Source: an uncultured Dehalococcoidia bacterium (lineage in GTDB: Bacteria; Chloroflexota; Dehalococcoidia; GIF9; UBA5629). From it: DNA of 64,000 bases. The DNA is taken from positions 1 to 64,000 of the forward strand of contig CALJTV010000031.1 in the NCBI GenBank assembly GCA_937975645.1, read 5' to 3'. Positions 56,880 through 64,000 of this stretch are shown piece by piece. The first letter of the stretch is position 1. Each line of letters opens with the position of its first letter. The notes under the pieces were generated by a model. It ran no database searches. It worked only from the letters and a program-made list of their open reading frames with translations, and was not told where the DNA came from. Position numbers and translations under genes: made by a program.

Positions 56880-59800
56880 ATGAACCTGCGTCATCTCCTT
56901 TATTTACTTGAAGAGGCGCCTGGTTATCAGCGGCTGAAGGAGGGACTAGTGTCTGGGAAGGGTGGAGATTACAGGCTGGCGGTGCCGGACGGCGCTAAAG
57001 CTTACCTTGCTGCAGCCCTGCACAATACGCTAGGCATGCCAGTATTGGTTGTTGTTCCTCGGGAGCAGGATGCAAGGGTAGTGTATGAGGAACTCAGACT
57101 GTGGTGTCCTTGTCCGGCTAGTGTGCATTTTTTCCCCGAACCTGATTATAGGTTGGAGGATGGGTTTGCCAAGGACCATTGCAGGTTTGCAGAGAGGCTG
57201 AGTGTGCTCTCTGCTCTGGGTTCCTGCTGTAGGGGCTCGTGCGCTTCTCCTCTGATAGTAGCTCCTTTTGGAGCAGTAGCAAGTAAAACTATCTCCCCAC
57301 AGGGTCTTACATCGTCATGTCAGGTACTCGAAGTGGGTATGATAGTGGATTTGCAGCATTTGCTTAGCAAATGGCTGTCTATGGGCTATCGAATGGAAAG
57401 TCTGGTTGAAGTGCCCGGGTCGATAGCCCGACGGGGAGGGATCATAGATATCTTTTCACCAGACAACGAGCTTCCGGCAAGGATTGAGCTGTTCGGAAAT
57501 CGGATAGAAAGCATAAGACACTTCGACCCGAGGACGCAGCGTTCAGTAAGGCATGTGACATCGGTGAGAGTGATATCGGCGAACGAAGAGGGACCGCATC
57601 AGGGTAGTCTGCTGGACTATTTCGCGGACATTGGTTTGCTCATTGTGGACGCGACTGACATTCCACTGGCTGGTGGTGGGGGTATCAGGGAGACTGGGAG
57701 GCAGACCTTAGAGGCAGACGGCGAGGTCAAAGGACTTCGGGCGGGTGTCTCTTGGGATGCGCTGAATGCCGAGATGGCCAAGGTCAAACACCGATTGTTT
57801 TTCAGTGTCGGGGGCGTCAGTGATGCTGGTGACTCTGAGGCAGGTTTCATACCTTTAGCACCAGTAATGGGTTACGGTGGCAAACTGCAATACCTATCCG
57901 CTGAGCTGACCACGTTGAGAAGACATGCTGCTGTGATCATTGTCAGCCAGCAGGCGGAACGACTGGCGGAGTTTCTTAAAGATGAGGGGGTCGAGGTCAC
58001 TATTGTTTCGGAGCTGGCACGGATACCGCCGCGAGGTTCAGTGATTCTGTTGCGCGGCTGGCTGAATGCCGGGTGGAAATTGGGGGATAGGCTAACGCTG
58101 TTAACGGACAGGGAGATATTCGGCTTTGTAAAACAGCAGCGCTTTCTCAGGAAGCGCCCAGTGCACTACCATCGGTTGATGTCTGAATTAACACCAGGCG
58201 ACTATGCGGTGCATGTTGAGCACGGCATTGGCAGGTTTGCTGGCTTGACACGGATGCTTGTTGACAACGTCGAGAGGGAATACTTGGTTCTAGAATACGC
58301 TGCTGGTGATAGGCTTTATGTGCCTGTGGAGCAGGCGGAGCGAGTGAGCCGCTATGTTGGTGGTGGCGATACGGAGCCAGCTCTTACCAGGCTGGGAACG
58401 CAGGAGTGGGCACGGACGAAGCAACGCGTGAAGGAATCGATACTAAACATGGCACGCGAACTTCTGGAGCTATATGCTAGAAGGCAATTGGTGTCTGGTT
58501 TTGCCTTTTCTGGGGACACCCTCTGGCAGCAGGAACTGGAGGCGTCTTTCCCCTATGTTGAGACGCCTGACCAGGCTGAGGCTGTCAATGCAGTCAAGAG
58601 GGATATGGAGGGACCTAAACCAATGGATCGGCTTATATGCGGTGATGTGGGCTATGGCAAGACAGAGGTGGCATTACGGGCTGCTTTTAAGGCGGTAATG
58701 GATGGTAAGCAGGTGGCTCTGCTGGTGCCAACGACAGTACTGGCACAACAACATTACAATACCTTTCGTGAAAGACTTCAGGCTTTCCCTGTAAGAGTGG
58801 AAATGCTAAGCCGGTTTTGTACTCAGAAGGAGCAGGCAGAGGTTATCGCTGGTCTGGCATCTGGTGCCGTTGATATCTGCATCGGCACACATCGGCTGTT
58901 GCAAAAAGATGTGGTGTTCAGGGATCTTGGTCTCGTGATAATAGATGAAGAGCAGCGGTTCGGTGTTGTGCATAAGGAACACTTTAAAAAGCTCCGACAG
59001 GAAGTGGACGTGCTAACTTTAAGCGCCACTCCTATACCGCGGACGCTCTATATGTCTCTTTCAGGTATCAGGGATATGAGTATTATCGAGACTCCGCCTG
59101 AGGAGCGGCTGCCTGTAAAGATACATGTTGGCAATTATGATGAGGGGCTTGTCCGCTCAGCTATCCTGCGGGAGATAGCAAGGGGTGGACAGGTGTTTTA
59201 TGTCCATAACAGGGTTCACGATATCTATGCCGTTGCCCGAAAACTAGAAGAGCTTGTCCCCGAAGCCAAGATTCTGGTCGCACATGGGCAGATGCCTGAA
59301 GATGAGCTGGAGATGGTGATGACATGCTTTCTCAATTGTGGGGCTGATGTCTTGGTCACAACGACAATTGTTGAGTCCGGCCTTGATGTGCCGAATGTCA
59401 ACACTTTGATTGTAGACCGGGCAGACCTGTTGGGGTTGACCCAGCTCTATCAGTTAAGAGGCAGGGTGGGGCGTGGCTGTAATCATGCTTACGCGTATTT
59501 CTTCTATGATGCTGGTAAAAGGCTGACACCAGAGGCTTGGAAGCGTTTAAACACCATTGCTATCGCTACAGAGCTGGGTGCTGGGTTCACTGTAGCGATG
59601 CAAGATTTAGAAATAAGAGGGGCAGGCAACATATTGGGCGTGGAGCAGAGCGGCTATGTGGCTGCGGTGGGCTTTGATCTCTACTGCCGCATGTTGGCTG
59701 AAGCAGTGGAGGAGCTGAGACATGGTGGTGTGGTAAATGGCAATGCTGAGATCATGGAGCCATCTCTTCCCCGGGTGGATTTGCCATTGTCTGCCTACAT

Positions 59801-60194
59801 TCCAGAGGAATATATTCCTGACCTAAGTGCTAGGCTGAGTTTCTATCGTAGGTTAGCTGACGCGAGGTGTGGGGATGAGGTGGCAGATATAGCCTCAGAA
59901 ATGGCTGACAGGTTTGGAGCTATTCCTGAGCCCGTGAGGAGTCTTTTATATGTGGTGAGAATAAAGCAGCTAGCTGCTAGGGCACAGGTTGGCTCGATTT
60001 TCAAAGTAAACAAGTACATTGTTGTCCAATTTGATAAAAGAAAGAGCCGCCCGGATGTGATGCCTAAAATGGGCCAGTTTGCGGGATTGAAATGGAGCGA
60101 TGGTCAAGCGAAGATAGACACAAAAGTGTGGCGTGAGAGGTGGCCCGAGGTGTTGGAGAAATTTTTGACGGGTGTGGCACCTGTAGAGCATTGA
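56880..60194 (+). CDS. mfd: Transcription-repair coupling factor Mfd
   Basis: 1104 residues. It removes RNA polymerase stalled at DNA damage and recruits UvrA. The N-terminal UvrB-like part is followed by the RNA polymerase-binding region ([18 protein letters not shown]) and the RecG-like translocase: Walker [12 protein letters not shown], motif [10 protein letters not shown], motif [14 protein letters not shown] and GRVGRGC. The C-terminal TRCF domain is present. The ATG at 56880 is preferred over an in-frame ATG at 56838, which would add 14 residues. Confidence 0.96.
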   Translation: MNLRHLLYLLEEAPGYQRLKEGLVSGKGGDYRLAVPDGAKAYLAAALHNTLGMPVLVVVPREQDARVVYEELRLWCPCPASVHFFPEPDYRLEDGFAKDHCRFAERLSVLSALGSCCRGSCASPLIVAPFGAVASKTISPQGLTSSCQVLEVGMIVDLQHLLSKWLSMGYRMESLVEVPGSIARRGGIIDIFSPDNELPARIELFGNRIESIRHFDPRTQRSVRHVTSVRVISANEEGPHQGSLLDYFADIGLLIVDATDIPLAGGGGIRETGRQTLEADGEVKGLRAGVSWDALNAEMAKVKHRLFFSVGGVSDAGDSEAGFIPLAPVMGYGGKLQYLSAELTTLRRHAAVIIVSQQAERLAEFLKDEGVEVTIVSELARIPPRGSVILLRGWLNAGWKLGDRLTLLTDREIFGFVKQQRFLRKRPVHYHRLMSELTPGDYAVHVEHGIGRFAGLTRMLVDNVEREYLVLEYAAGDRLYVPVEQAERVSRYVGGGDTEPALTRLGTQEWARTKQRVKESILNMARELLELYARRQLVSGFAFSGDTLWQQELEASFPYVETPDQAEAVNAVKRDMEGPKPMDRLICGDVGYGKTEVALRAAFKAVMDGKQVALLVPTTVLAQQHYNTFRERLQAFPVRVEMLSRFCTQKEQAEVIAGLASGAVDICIGTHRLLQKDVVFRDLGLVIIDEEQRFGVVHKEHFKKLRQEVDVLTLSATPIPRTLYMSLSGIRDMSIIETPPEERLPVKIHVGNYDEGLVRSAILREIARGGQVFYVHNRVHDIYAVARKLEELVPEAKILVAHGQMPEDELEMVMTCFLNCGADVLVTTTIVESGLDVPNVNTLIVDRADLLGLTQLYQLRGRVGRGCNHAYAYFFYDAGKRLTPEAWKRLNTIAIATELGAGFTVAMQDLEIRGAGNILGVEQSGYVAAVGFDLYCRMLAEAVEELRHGGVVNGNAEIMEPSLPRVDLPLSAYIPEEYIPDLSARLSFYRRLADARCGDEVADIASEMADRFGAIPEPVRSLLYVVRIKQLAARAQVGSIFKVNKYIVVQFDKRKSRPDVMPKMGQFAGLKWSDGQAKIDTKVWRERWPEVLEKFLTGVAPVEH

Positions 60195-60242
60195 GAGGAG
60201 TGTATTAACTGCATTTGAGTAAGCGGTGGGGCTAAGGTAAGT

Positions 60243-60500
60243 TCAGGTTTCCACTCCGTAATCGCGAAGACAGTCGATAAGATCCTGCACTGTAGTAATT
60301 CTTTTTATATCCTGGTCGTGTATCTGCAATTTCCGTTTGGGTGTGCTGAATTCCTGTTCGATCGCGGTAACGAGTTCTGCTAGGTCAGATGGCTCTACGT
60401 TTAGGTCATCGACGAAAGAGGACGATGGTGTTATCAATTCCTCATCGACGCCAAGTTGTTCGGCGATGATTTGCTTAAGTCTCTTCAATATGGGCATCAT
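60243..60500 (-). CDS. Acyl-carrier-protein-like protein with displaced serine
   Basis: 85 residues with the ACP fold pattern: an N-terminal helix (LKRLKQIIAEQLGVDEE), then FVDDLNVEPSDLAELV, then an acidic helix and a C-terminal helix. The canonical DSL that takes phosphopantetheine aligns with Glu-Pro-Ser: position 37 is Pro and Ser is one residue later (38). It may not be pantetheinylated, or the Ser shift may be tolerated. It overlaps nusB by four bases and lies near a degenerate fabD. Confidence 0.8.
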   Translation of the reverse strand: MMPILKRLKQIIAEQLGVDEELITPSSSFVDDLNVEPSDLAELVTAIEQEFSTPKRKLQIHDQDIKRITTVQDLIDCLRDYGVET

Positions 60501-60949
60501 TGGGTGCTCTGGTCTTGGGTCTCTGCCAAGTTTTTTGATTTGTTGAGATAATGTGTCACCACGCCACCTAGCACGCCGTTGACGAATTTTCGTGAACTAT
60601 CGGTGCCAAATACCTTTGCCAGTTCGACTGCTTCATCGATAGCAACTTTGACCGGAACTTTATTATCAAACAAAATCTCAAAAATAGCAAGGCGCAGCAG
60701 GTTTCTATCGACGACGGCTATCTGGTTTATGGGGAACACGGGGGCGAACCTCTTTATGAGCTCGTCGATGTGTGGTTTGTTTTGCATGACTCCTTCAACC
60801 AGACCGCGGGCGAAGGTGGCTAGCTCTTCGGGGAGAGGCTTTTCCTCCAGCAGTCGTGCGATGACCTCAGTTGGCTTGTGTTTTGAGCAGTCGCCCTCGT
60901 AGAGCGCCTGTAAGGCGATTATCCTGGCTTTACGTCTCGGGTTAGTCAA
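60497..60949 (-). CDS. nusB: Transcription antitermination factor NusB
   Basis: 150 residues, all-helical NusB fold: RRKARIIALQALYEGD at the N-terminus, a middle segment IDELIKRFAPVFPINQIAVVDRNLLRLAIFEILF and EAVELAKVFGTDSSRKFVNGVLG at the C-terminus. It works with NusE on rRNA transcripts. It lies between a radical SAM gene (4-base gap) and the ACP-like gene (4-base overlap). Confidence 0.95.
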   Translation of the reverse strand: MTNPRRKARIIALQALYEGDCSKHKPTEVIARLLEEKPLPEELATFARGLVEGVMQNKPHIDELIKRFAPVFPINQIAVVDRNLLRLAIFEILFDNKVPVKVAIDEAVELAKVFGTDSSRKFVNGVLGGVVTHYLNKSKNLAETQDQSTQ

Positions 60950-60953
60950 GTGG

Positions 60954-62090
60954 CTAGTTGCCCCCTAGTAAATGCACGTTTCCCAAGCGGACTCGGTGCA
61001 AGCCAGCGTCTAAAGCCGCTTCAAGACACTGTCTTGCTTGTTGTGGCGTAGTAGTTGGTAAATCAGCCATCAGAAAGTCTGGGTGAAAGGCGAGTAGTGT
61101 ATATGGAATATCTGGGCTCAGCGAAGCGATAAATTTGGCGATATTACTGATTTCCTCTTTGTCTATATAACCGGGGATGAGCAGAGTGCTGGCAATAAGG
61201 AGGGGTGGTACAGGCCTGTGGTTGATGTATTCAGCCGCCATAGCGAAGTTTTCTATTGTCCTTTTGTTGGACACACCGCAGAGTGCGATGTGAACATTTT
61301 CATTCCATGACTTTAAATCGAATTTTATACAGCCACCTGACTCTATAGATATTGCGATTACCTGTTTGAGTAGTGCAGGGTGCATGGAGCCGTTGGTCTC
61401 CCAGCAGATGCGAAGAATACGATCCTTGTTTCTGTTGCGAGCAAGCTTGGAGGTGCGCAGAGCGTGTGGAAGCTGGGTGGTGGGGTCACCTCCGAAGTAA
61501 CAAACGCAGGCGGTATGGTCATCGACCGCTGCAGCCAATTCCTCAGGGCTGATTCGGATATTTTTGGTAGCCATTATACGGTGATGCCAGTTCTGGCAAA
61601 AAAGGCAATCGAAGGAGCAACCGTGGTAAAAGACTGCCAGATTCTTATAGCCATGTTCAGGACCAGGGGAATAGGCAAAATCAGGGTAACCGGCTCCGGT
61701 ACCCCCCGGGCAAACCCAGTCAGCGACACAATTCGTGGGAAGAGGATCATAGTACCAGCTTAAATTTCCGCTGTCTGGTGTAGCGCCGGCAAATTTGTTC
61801 TCTTTAGTGAAGCGCACACCACAGTAGCTTCTTTGCCCTTCAGAAAGGCGGCACTCATTTAAACAGAGGTGGCAGGTAATCCCCTGCTGTGACTTTGGCG
61901 GTTCGGCTGGCAGACAGTAGGGCAACCGTGCAGCCTGGTGGGATCGATATAGGATTGTCTTTACCGCTTTAAATTCATGACGAATGCAATCAAGGCAAAG
62001 TCCAAGCGATTTGGATACTGGTATGGAGATTTTGCCGCATCGTCTGCAAGTAGTGACGTTTTTGGCGTAAAGGGGTACTCCAAGAGACAT
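60954..62090 (-). CDS. Radical SAM protein, AmrS/PflA-like (COG1180 type)
   Basis: About 378 residues. An N-terminal zinc-ribbon-like part (CRRCGKISI, CLDCIRH) is followed by a cysteine segment CHLCLNECRL with CGVRF, as in AmrS-type proteins, and then the radical SAM motif CSFDCLFCQNWHHR. The activity is unknown; related proteins modify glycyl radical enzymes or work in the AMMECR1-Memo system, but neither partner is in the window. The start is taken at the ATG at 62090 with GAAGAGA upstream; an ATG at 62132 lacks an SD. Confidence 0.83.
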   Translation of the reverse strand: MSLGVPLYAKNVTTCRRCGKISIPVSKSLGLCLDCIRHEFKAVKTILYRSHQAARLPYCLPAEPPKSQQGITCHLCLNECRLSEGQRSYCGVRFTKENKFAGATPDSGNLSWYYDPLPTNCVADWVCPGGTGAGYPDFAYSPGPEHGYKNLAVFYHGCSFDCLFCQNWHHRIMATKNIRISPEELAAAVDDHTACVCYFGGDPTTQLPHALRTSKLARNRNKDRILRICWETNGSMHPALLKQVIAISIESGGCIKFDLKSWNENVHIALCGVSNKRTIENFAMAAEYINHRPVPPLLIASTLLIPGYIDKEEISNIAKFIASLSPDIPYTLLAFHPDFLMADLPTTTPQQARQCLEAALDAGLHRVRLGNVHLLGGN

Positions 62091-62226
62091 TGTCTCTTCT
62101 ACAACTGCACGGCAAAGTGGAAAATCATGCACATTGTGAACATCATCATTATGCTTACGCTGTCTGAAAAATCTCCCTGCGATATCAAATTGTTAAGACC
62201 TATTCTATAAAGATGCGGTCTTTTAT

Positions 62227-63171
62227 TTAGCCCCTACGCCATCTTGTTATTTCGTTAATGGTTTGCACGTTGTTTATTGCGAATGTCTGTGCACCTGGAC
62301 TAATTCTCTTAATGAGTTTGGTCAATGTGTCACCAGGTCCGAACTCGAAGAAGGTAGTGACACCGCGAGCGATCATGTTCTCAACAGCCTGTTGCCATTG
62401 AACAGGACGAACGATCTGGCTTATTAGTTCCTCTTTTATTGCCTCGAGGTCCATAAGTGGTTGGGCGGTGACATTAGCTATTATAGGCACCGAGGGCTTG
62501 CTAAATTTGTACTCTGCTATAGCATTTCTCATCCTTTCCAGGGCAGGTTCCATCAGAGAGGAATAGAATGGTCCGCTCACTTTGAGGGGGACTATACGGC
62601 GAGCCCCTTTTATCTGTGCTAACCTTCTAGCTTTGGTCAAGCTTTCTTCCGTACCGCTGATAGCCACCTGGTCAGGCGCGTCAATGAAGGCGATCTGGGC
62701 ACCGGTAGAAAAGCAAATACTTTCGAAGGTCTCTATATCCAGACCGCTCATGGACAGCATGCCGCCTGAGGTTCTTTGGCCTGCTTCGTTCATCAGCCGC
62801 CCCCGTTCACGTATTAGTCGTACTGCGTCCGAGAGGCTTAGAGCATTACAGGCTACCAAAGCAGTATAAATACCCATGTCGTGTCCGGCAACGAATGTAG
62901 GTTGTGGTATACTATTGCCAGTAGCTTCCTGACACGCTCTGAGACAGGCTATACTCGTGGTTAGTACGGCTGGCTGGGCATTGATAGTTTGACGGAGGTC
63001 TTCGGCTGGACCCTCAAAACACAGTCTAGAAAGAGAGAACCCCAGTGTTCTATCCACCTCGTCGAAGACCTCTCTCGCTGAAGCATAGTGAACATAAAGG
63101 TCAAGTCCCATGCCTACGGCATGTGCCTCTTGTCCAGGGAAAACATAAGCCGTCTTTATTTGTTCGACCAT
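62227..63171 (-). CDS. FabD-like malonyl-transacylase homologue lacking catalytic residues
   Basis: 314 residues, clearly of the malonyl-CoA:ACP transacylase fold (YVFPGQEAH, IRERGRLMNEAGQ, FEFGPGDTLTKLI). The nucleophile motif GHSxG reads GHDMG, with Asp98 in place of Ser. The catalytic His aligned with SxxHSxLM is Tyr203 (GPFYSSLM). The DNA was checked for both and shows no frameshift. The substrate-binding Arg123 (RERGRLM) is kept. It is probably inactive as a transacylase, and may bind or regulate. An rpmF-DUF177 pair lies upstream. Confidence 0.85.
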   Translation of the reverse strand: MVEQIKTAYVFPGQEAHAVGMGLDLYVHYASAREVFDEVDRTLGFSLSRLCFEGPAEDLRQTINAQPAVLTTSIACLRACQEATGNSIPQPTFVAGHDMGIYTALVACNALSLSDAVRLIRERGRLMNEAGQRTSGGMLSMSGLDIETFESICFSTGAQIAFIDAPDQVAISGTEESLTKARRLAQIKGARRIVPLKVSGPFYSSLMEPALERMRNAIAEYKFSKPSVPIIANVTAQPLMDLEAIKEELISQIVRPVQWQQAVENMIARGVTTFFEFGPGDTLTKLIKRISPGAQTFAINNVQTINEITRWRRG

Positions 63172-63252
63172 TTCCTCCTCCTTGTGCTTCTATCGAGCTA
63201 CGTTGGTGTAAAAGATTTTTGCATTTAGCCAGTTAGCCTTGTGGCTATAGAT

Positions 63253-63450
63253 TTAACCTGTCGATTTCTTCTTCTGTTCCATCCTGAGCACGTCTCTCCC
63301 CTCATAGGTGCCACATGTGGGACAAACATGGTGGGACAGCTTGGGTGTGTGACATTGCGGGCAGTCGATCAGCGGAGGTACATTTAGAGCCAGATGGCTA
63401 CGCCTCTTGCCCTGCCTCGATTTTGGGTATTTTCGCTTTGGTACTGGCAT
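63253..63450 (-). CDS. rpmF: Large ribosomal subunit protein bL32
   Basis: 65 residues. Starts MPVPKRKYPKSRQGKRRSH, with a zinc-ribbon CPQC and CPTC. It follows the DUF177 gene by one base, as in most bacteria. The plsX and fabH genes that usually follow are absent; a degenerate fabD follows instead. Confidence 0.93.
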   Translation of the reverse strand: MPVPKRKYPKSRQGKRRSHLALNVPPLIDCPQCHTPKLSHHVCPTCGTYEGRDVLRMEQKKKSTG

Positions 63451-63451
63451 T

Positions 63452-63961
63452 TCAGAATCCTCTCTCTTTCTTCAAACTAGCCAGTTTCAGCCACTGCGTA
63501 TCCGCAGACTTGTGGGAACACTGGCAAATTGAATCGTTCAGGTTGGTGCCACATTGCGGACAAAGCCCGGCACAGTCTGGGCGACAAAGCGGTTTGATGG
63601 GTATAGTCAATAAAGCGTATTGGACGAGCATGTCCGACAAGTCCAGAGTATGAGTGTTATCTATGACAAGGCTTTCCGGCTCCACGGGAAGCGAGAGTCC
63701 TGTGGACATATCTATGGACGGGAACGCTTCCTCTTCGAACTCATAGTCTATCTGGTAGGTAATAGGTTTAAGGCATCGACTGCATAAACTGACGACACTG
63801 GCTGTCATCTCACCTTTGACTATGAGCCCCCTATTTGTCCGTACCAGTACCAGAGCTCCCTTTATCGAATTTATGTTGTCGTTATCAGGGATTTCGTCTG
63901 TTTGATACTTTCGGCTTGACCCCACTGGCTCCTTGAGTAACTGAGCTACGTTTATTTGCAT
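63452..63961 (-). CDS. DUF177/YceD-family protein
   Basis: 169 residues. Cysteine pairs are seen in LCSRCLKP and near the C-terminus in CRPDCAGLCPQCGTNLND, typical of the DUF177 family, which is linked to 23S rRNA synthesis and is encoded next to rpmF. The gene precedes rpmF by one base. A TATAAT lies just upstream. Confidence 0.88.
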   Translation of the reverse strand: MQINVAQLLKEPVGSSRKYQTDEIPDNDNINSIKGALVLVRTNRGLIVKGEMTASVVSLCSRCLKPITYQIDYEFEEEAFPSIDMSTGLSLPVEPESLVIDNTHTLDLSDMLVQYALLTIPIKPLCRPDCAGLCPQCGTNLNDSICQCSHKSADTQWLKLASLKKERGF

Positions 63962-63992
63962 TATCTTGTTTTACTAAGTTTTATTCTGGCTC

Positions 63993-63998
63993 ATTATA
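63993..63998 (-). promoter_or_regulatory. -10 element for the DUF177-rpmF-fabD-like genes
   Basis: Consensus TATAAT on the minus strand; the -35 lies beyond the window end. The leader would be about 25 bases. Confidence 0.5.
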
Positions 63999-64000
63999 AA

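Noticed and set aside
62195-62222. Terminator after the fabD-like gene (AAGACC/GGTCTT repeat)
   Set aside because: No T-run follows on the minus strand and the stem is only 6 bp with a 16-base loop.

Overview
The window is a dense stretch of bacterial chromosome with short gaps, genes on both strands and many 1-11 nt overlaps, typical of a streamlined anaerobe. Three things fit Dehalococcoidia or a related Chloroflexota lineage: an argJBDGH block, EtfAB, and a group-3c [NiFe] hydrogenase with heterodisulfide-reductase (Hdr) modules. This placement is inference from gene content; there is no rRNA or other taxonomic marker here. No tRNA, rRNA or CRISPR array was seen.

Layout. 0-0.1 kb: the 5' end of a transposase-like gene leaving the window, then a perfect 18-bp palindrome. 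0.2-4.7 kb: mutS and two genes of unknown function. 4.8-10.7 kb: arginine operon argJ-argB-argD-argG-argH, running into rpe. 11.4-19.8 kb: rpmB (opposite strand), fakA, a probable degV remnant, recG, a 34-residue basic peptide gene, argS, trpS and an inositol-phosphatase-family gene. 19.9-23.6 kb (minus): aminotransferase, Lrp-type regulator, a small conserved protein, gatA and gatC. 23.8-25.9 kb: an EF-G-like GTPase. 25.9-29.7 kb (minus): etfB-etfA, then prfA-prmC. 29.9-30.4 kb: rpsP and a KH-domain gene. 30.5-37.5 kb (minus): complete F-type ATP synthase operon, with an extra 41-residue membrane peptide gene between atpE and atpF. 37.7-39.7 kb: a bifunctional-nuclease-family gene, dtd and a Fur-family regulator. 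39.7-42.2 kb: ECF-type Ni/Co transporter genes. 42.2-53.5 kb (minus): nadC, hydrogenase protease and two Hdr/hydrogenase operons. 53.7-56.7 kb: a small membrane peptide gene and a two-component system. 56.9-64 kb: mfd, then acp-like, nusB, a radical SAM gene, a FabD-like gene, rpmF and a DUF177 gene.

The main discovery is in 49.7-53.5 kb. The operon hdrC-hdrB-hdrA-mvhD carries two in-frame UGA codons, one in hdrA and one in mvhD. Each replaces a cysteine that the neighbouring paralogous hdrA-mvhD pair (45.9-48.3 kb) encodes as TGT or TGC. Each UGA is followed at the right distance by a hairpin with a G-containing loop, as in bacterial SECIS elements. Both are therefore read as selenocysteine, giving full-length proteins of 653 and 138 residues. 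The chromosome thus holds a selenium version and a sulfur version of the same electron-bifurcating module side by side, each behind its own promoter-like sequence. The sulfur operon also carries the hydrogenase subunits and an HdrD-like protein. The Ni/Co transporter and the hydrogenase protease next door plausibly serve that enzyme.

A second unusual theme is lipid metabolism. The FabD-like protein lacks both catalytic residues (Ser to Asp, His to Tyr). The ACP-like protein has Pro where the phosphopantetheine-bearing Ser should be. FakA is followed by what looks like a truncated FakB/DegV gene.
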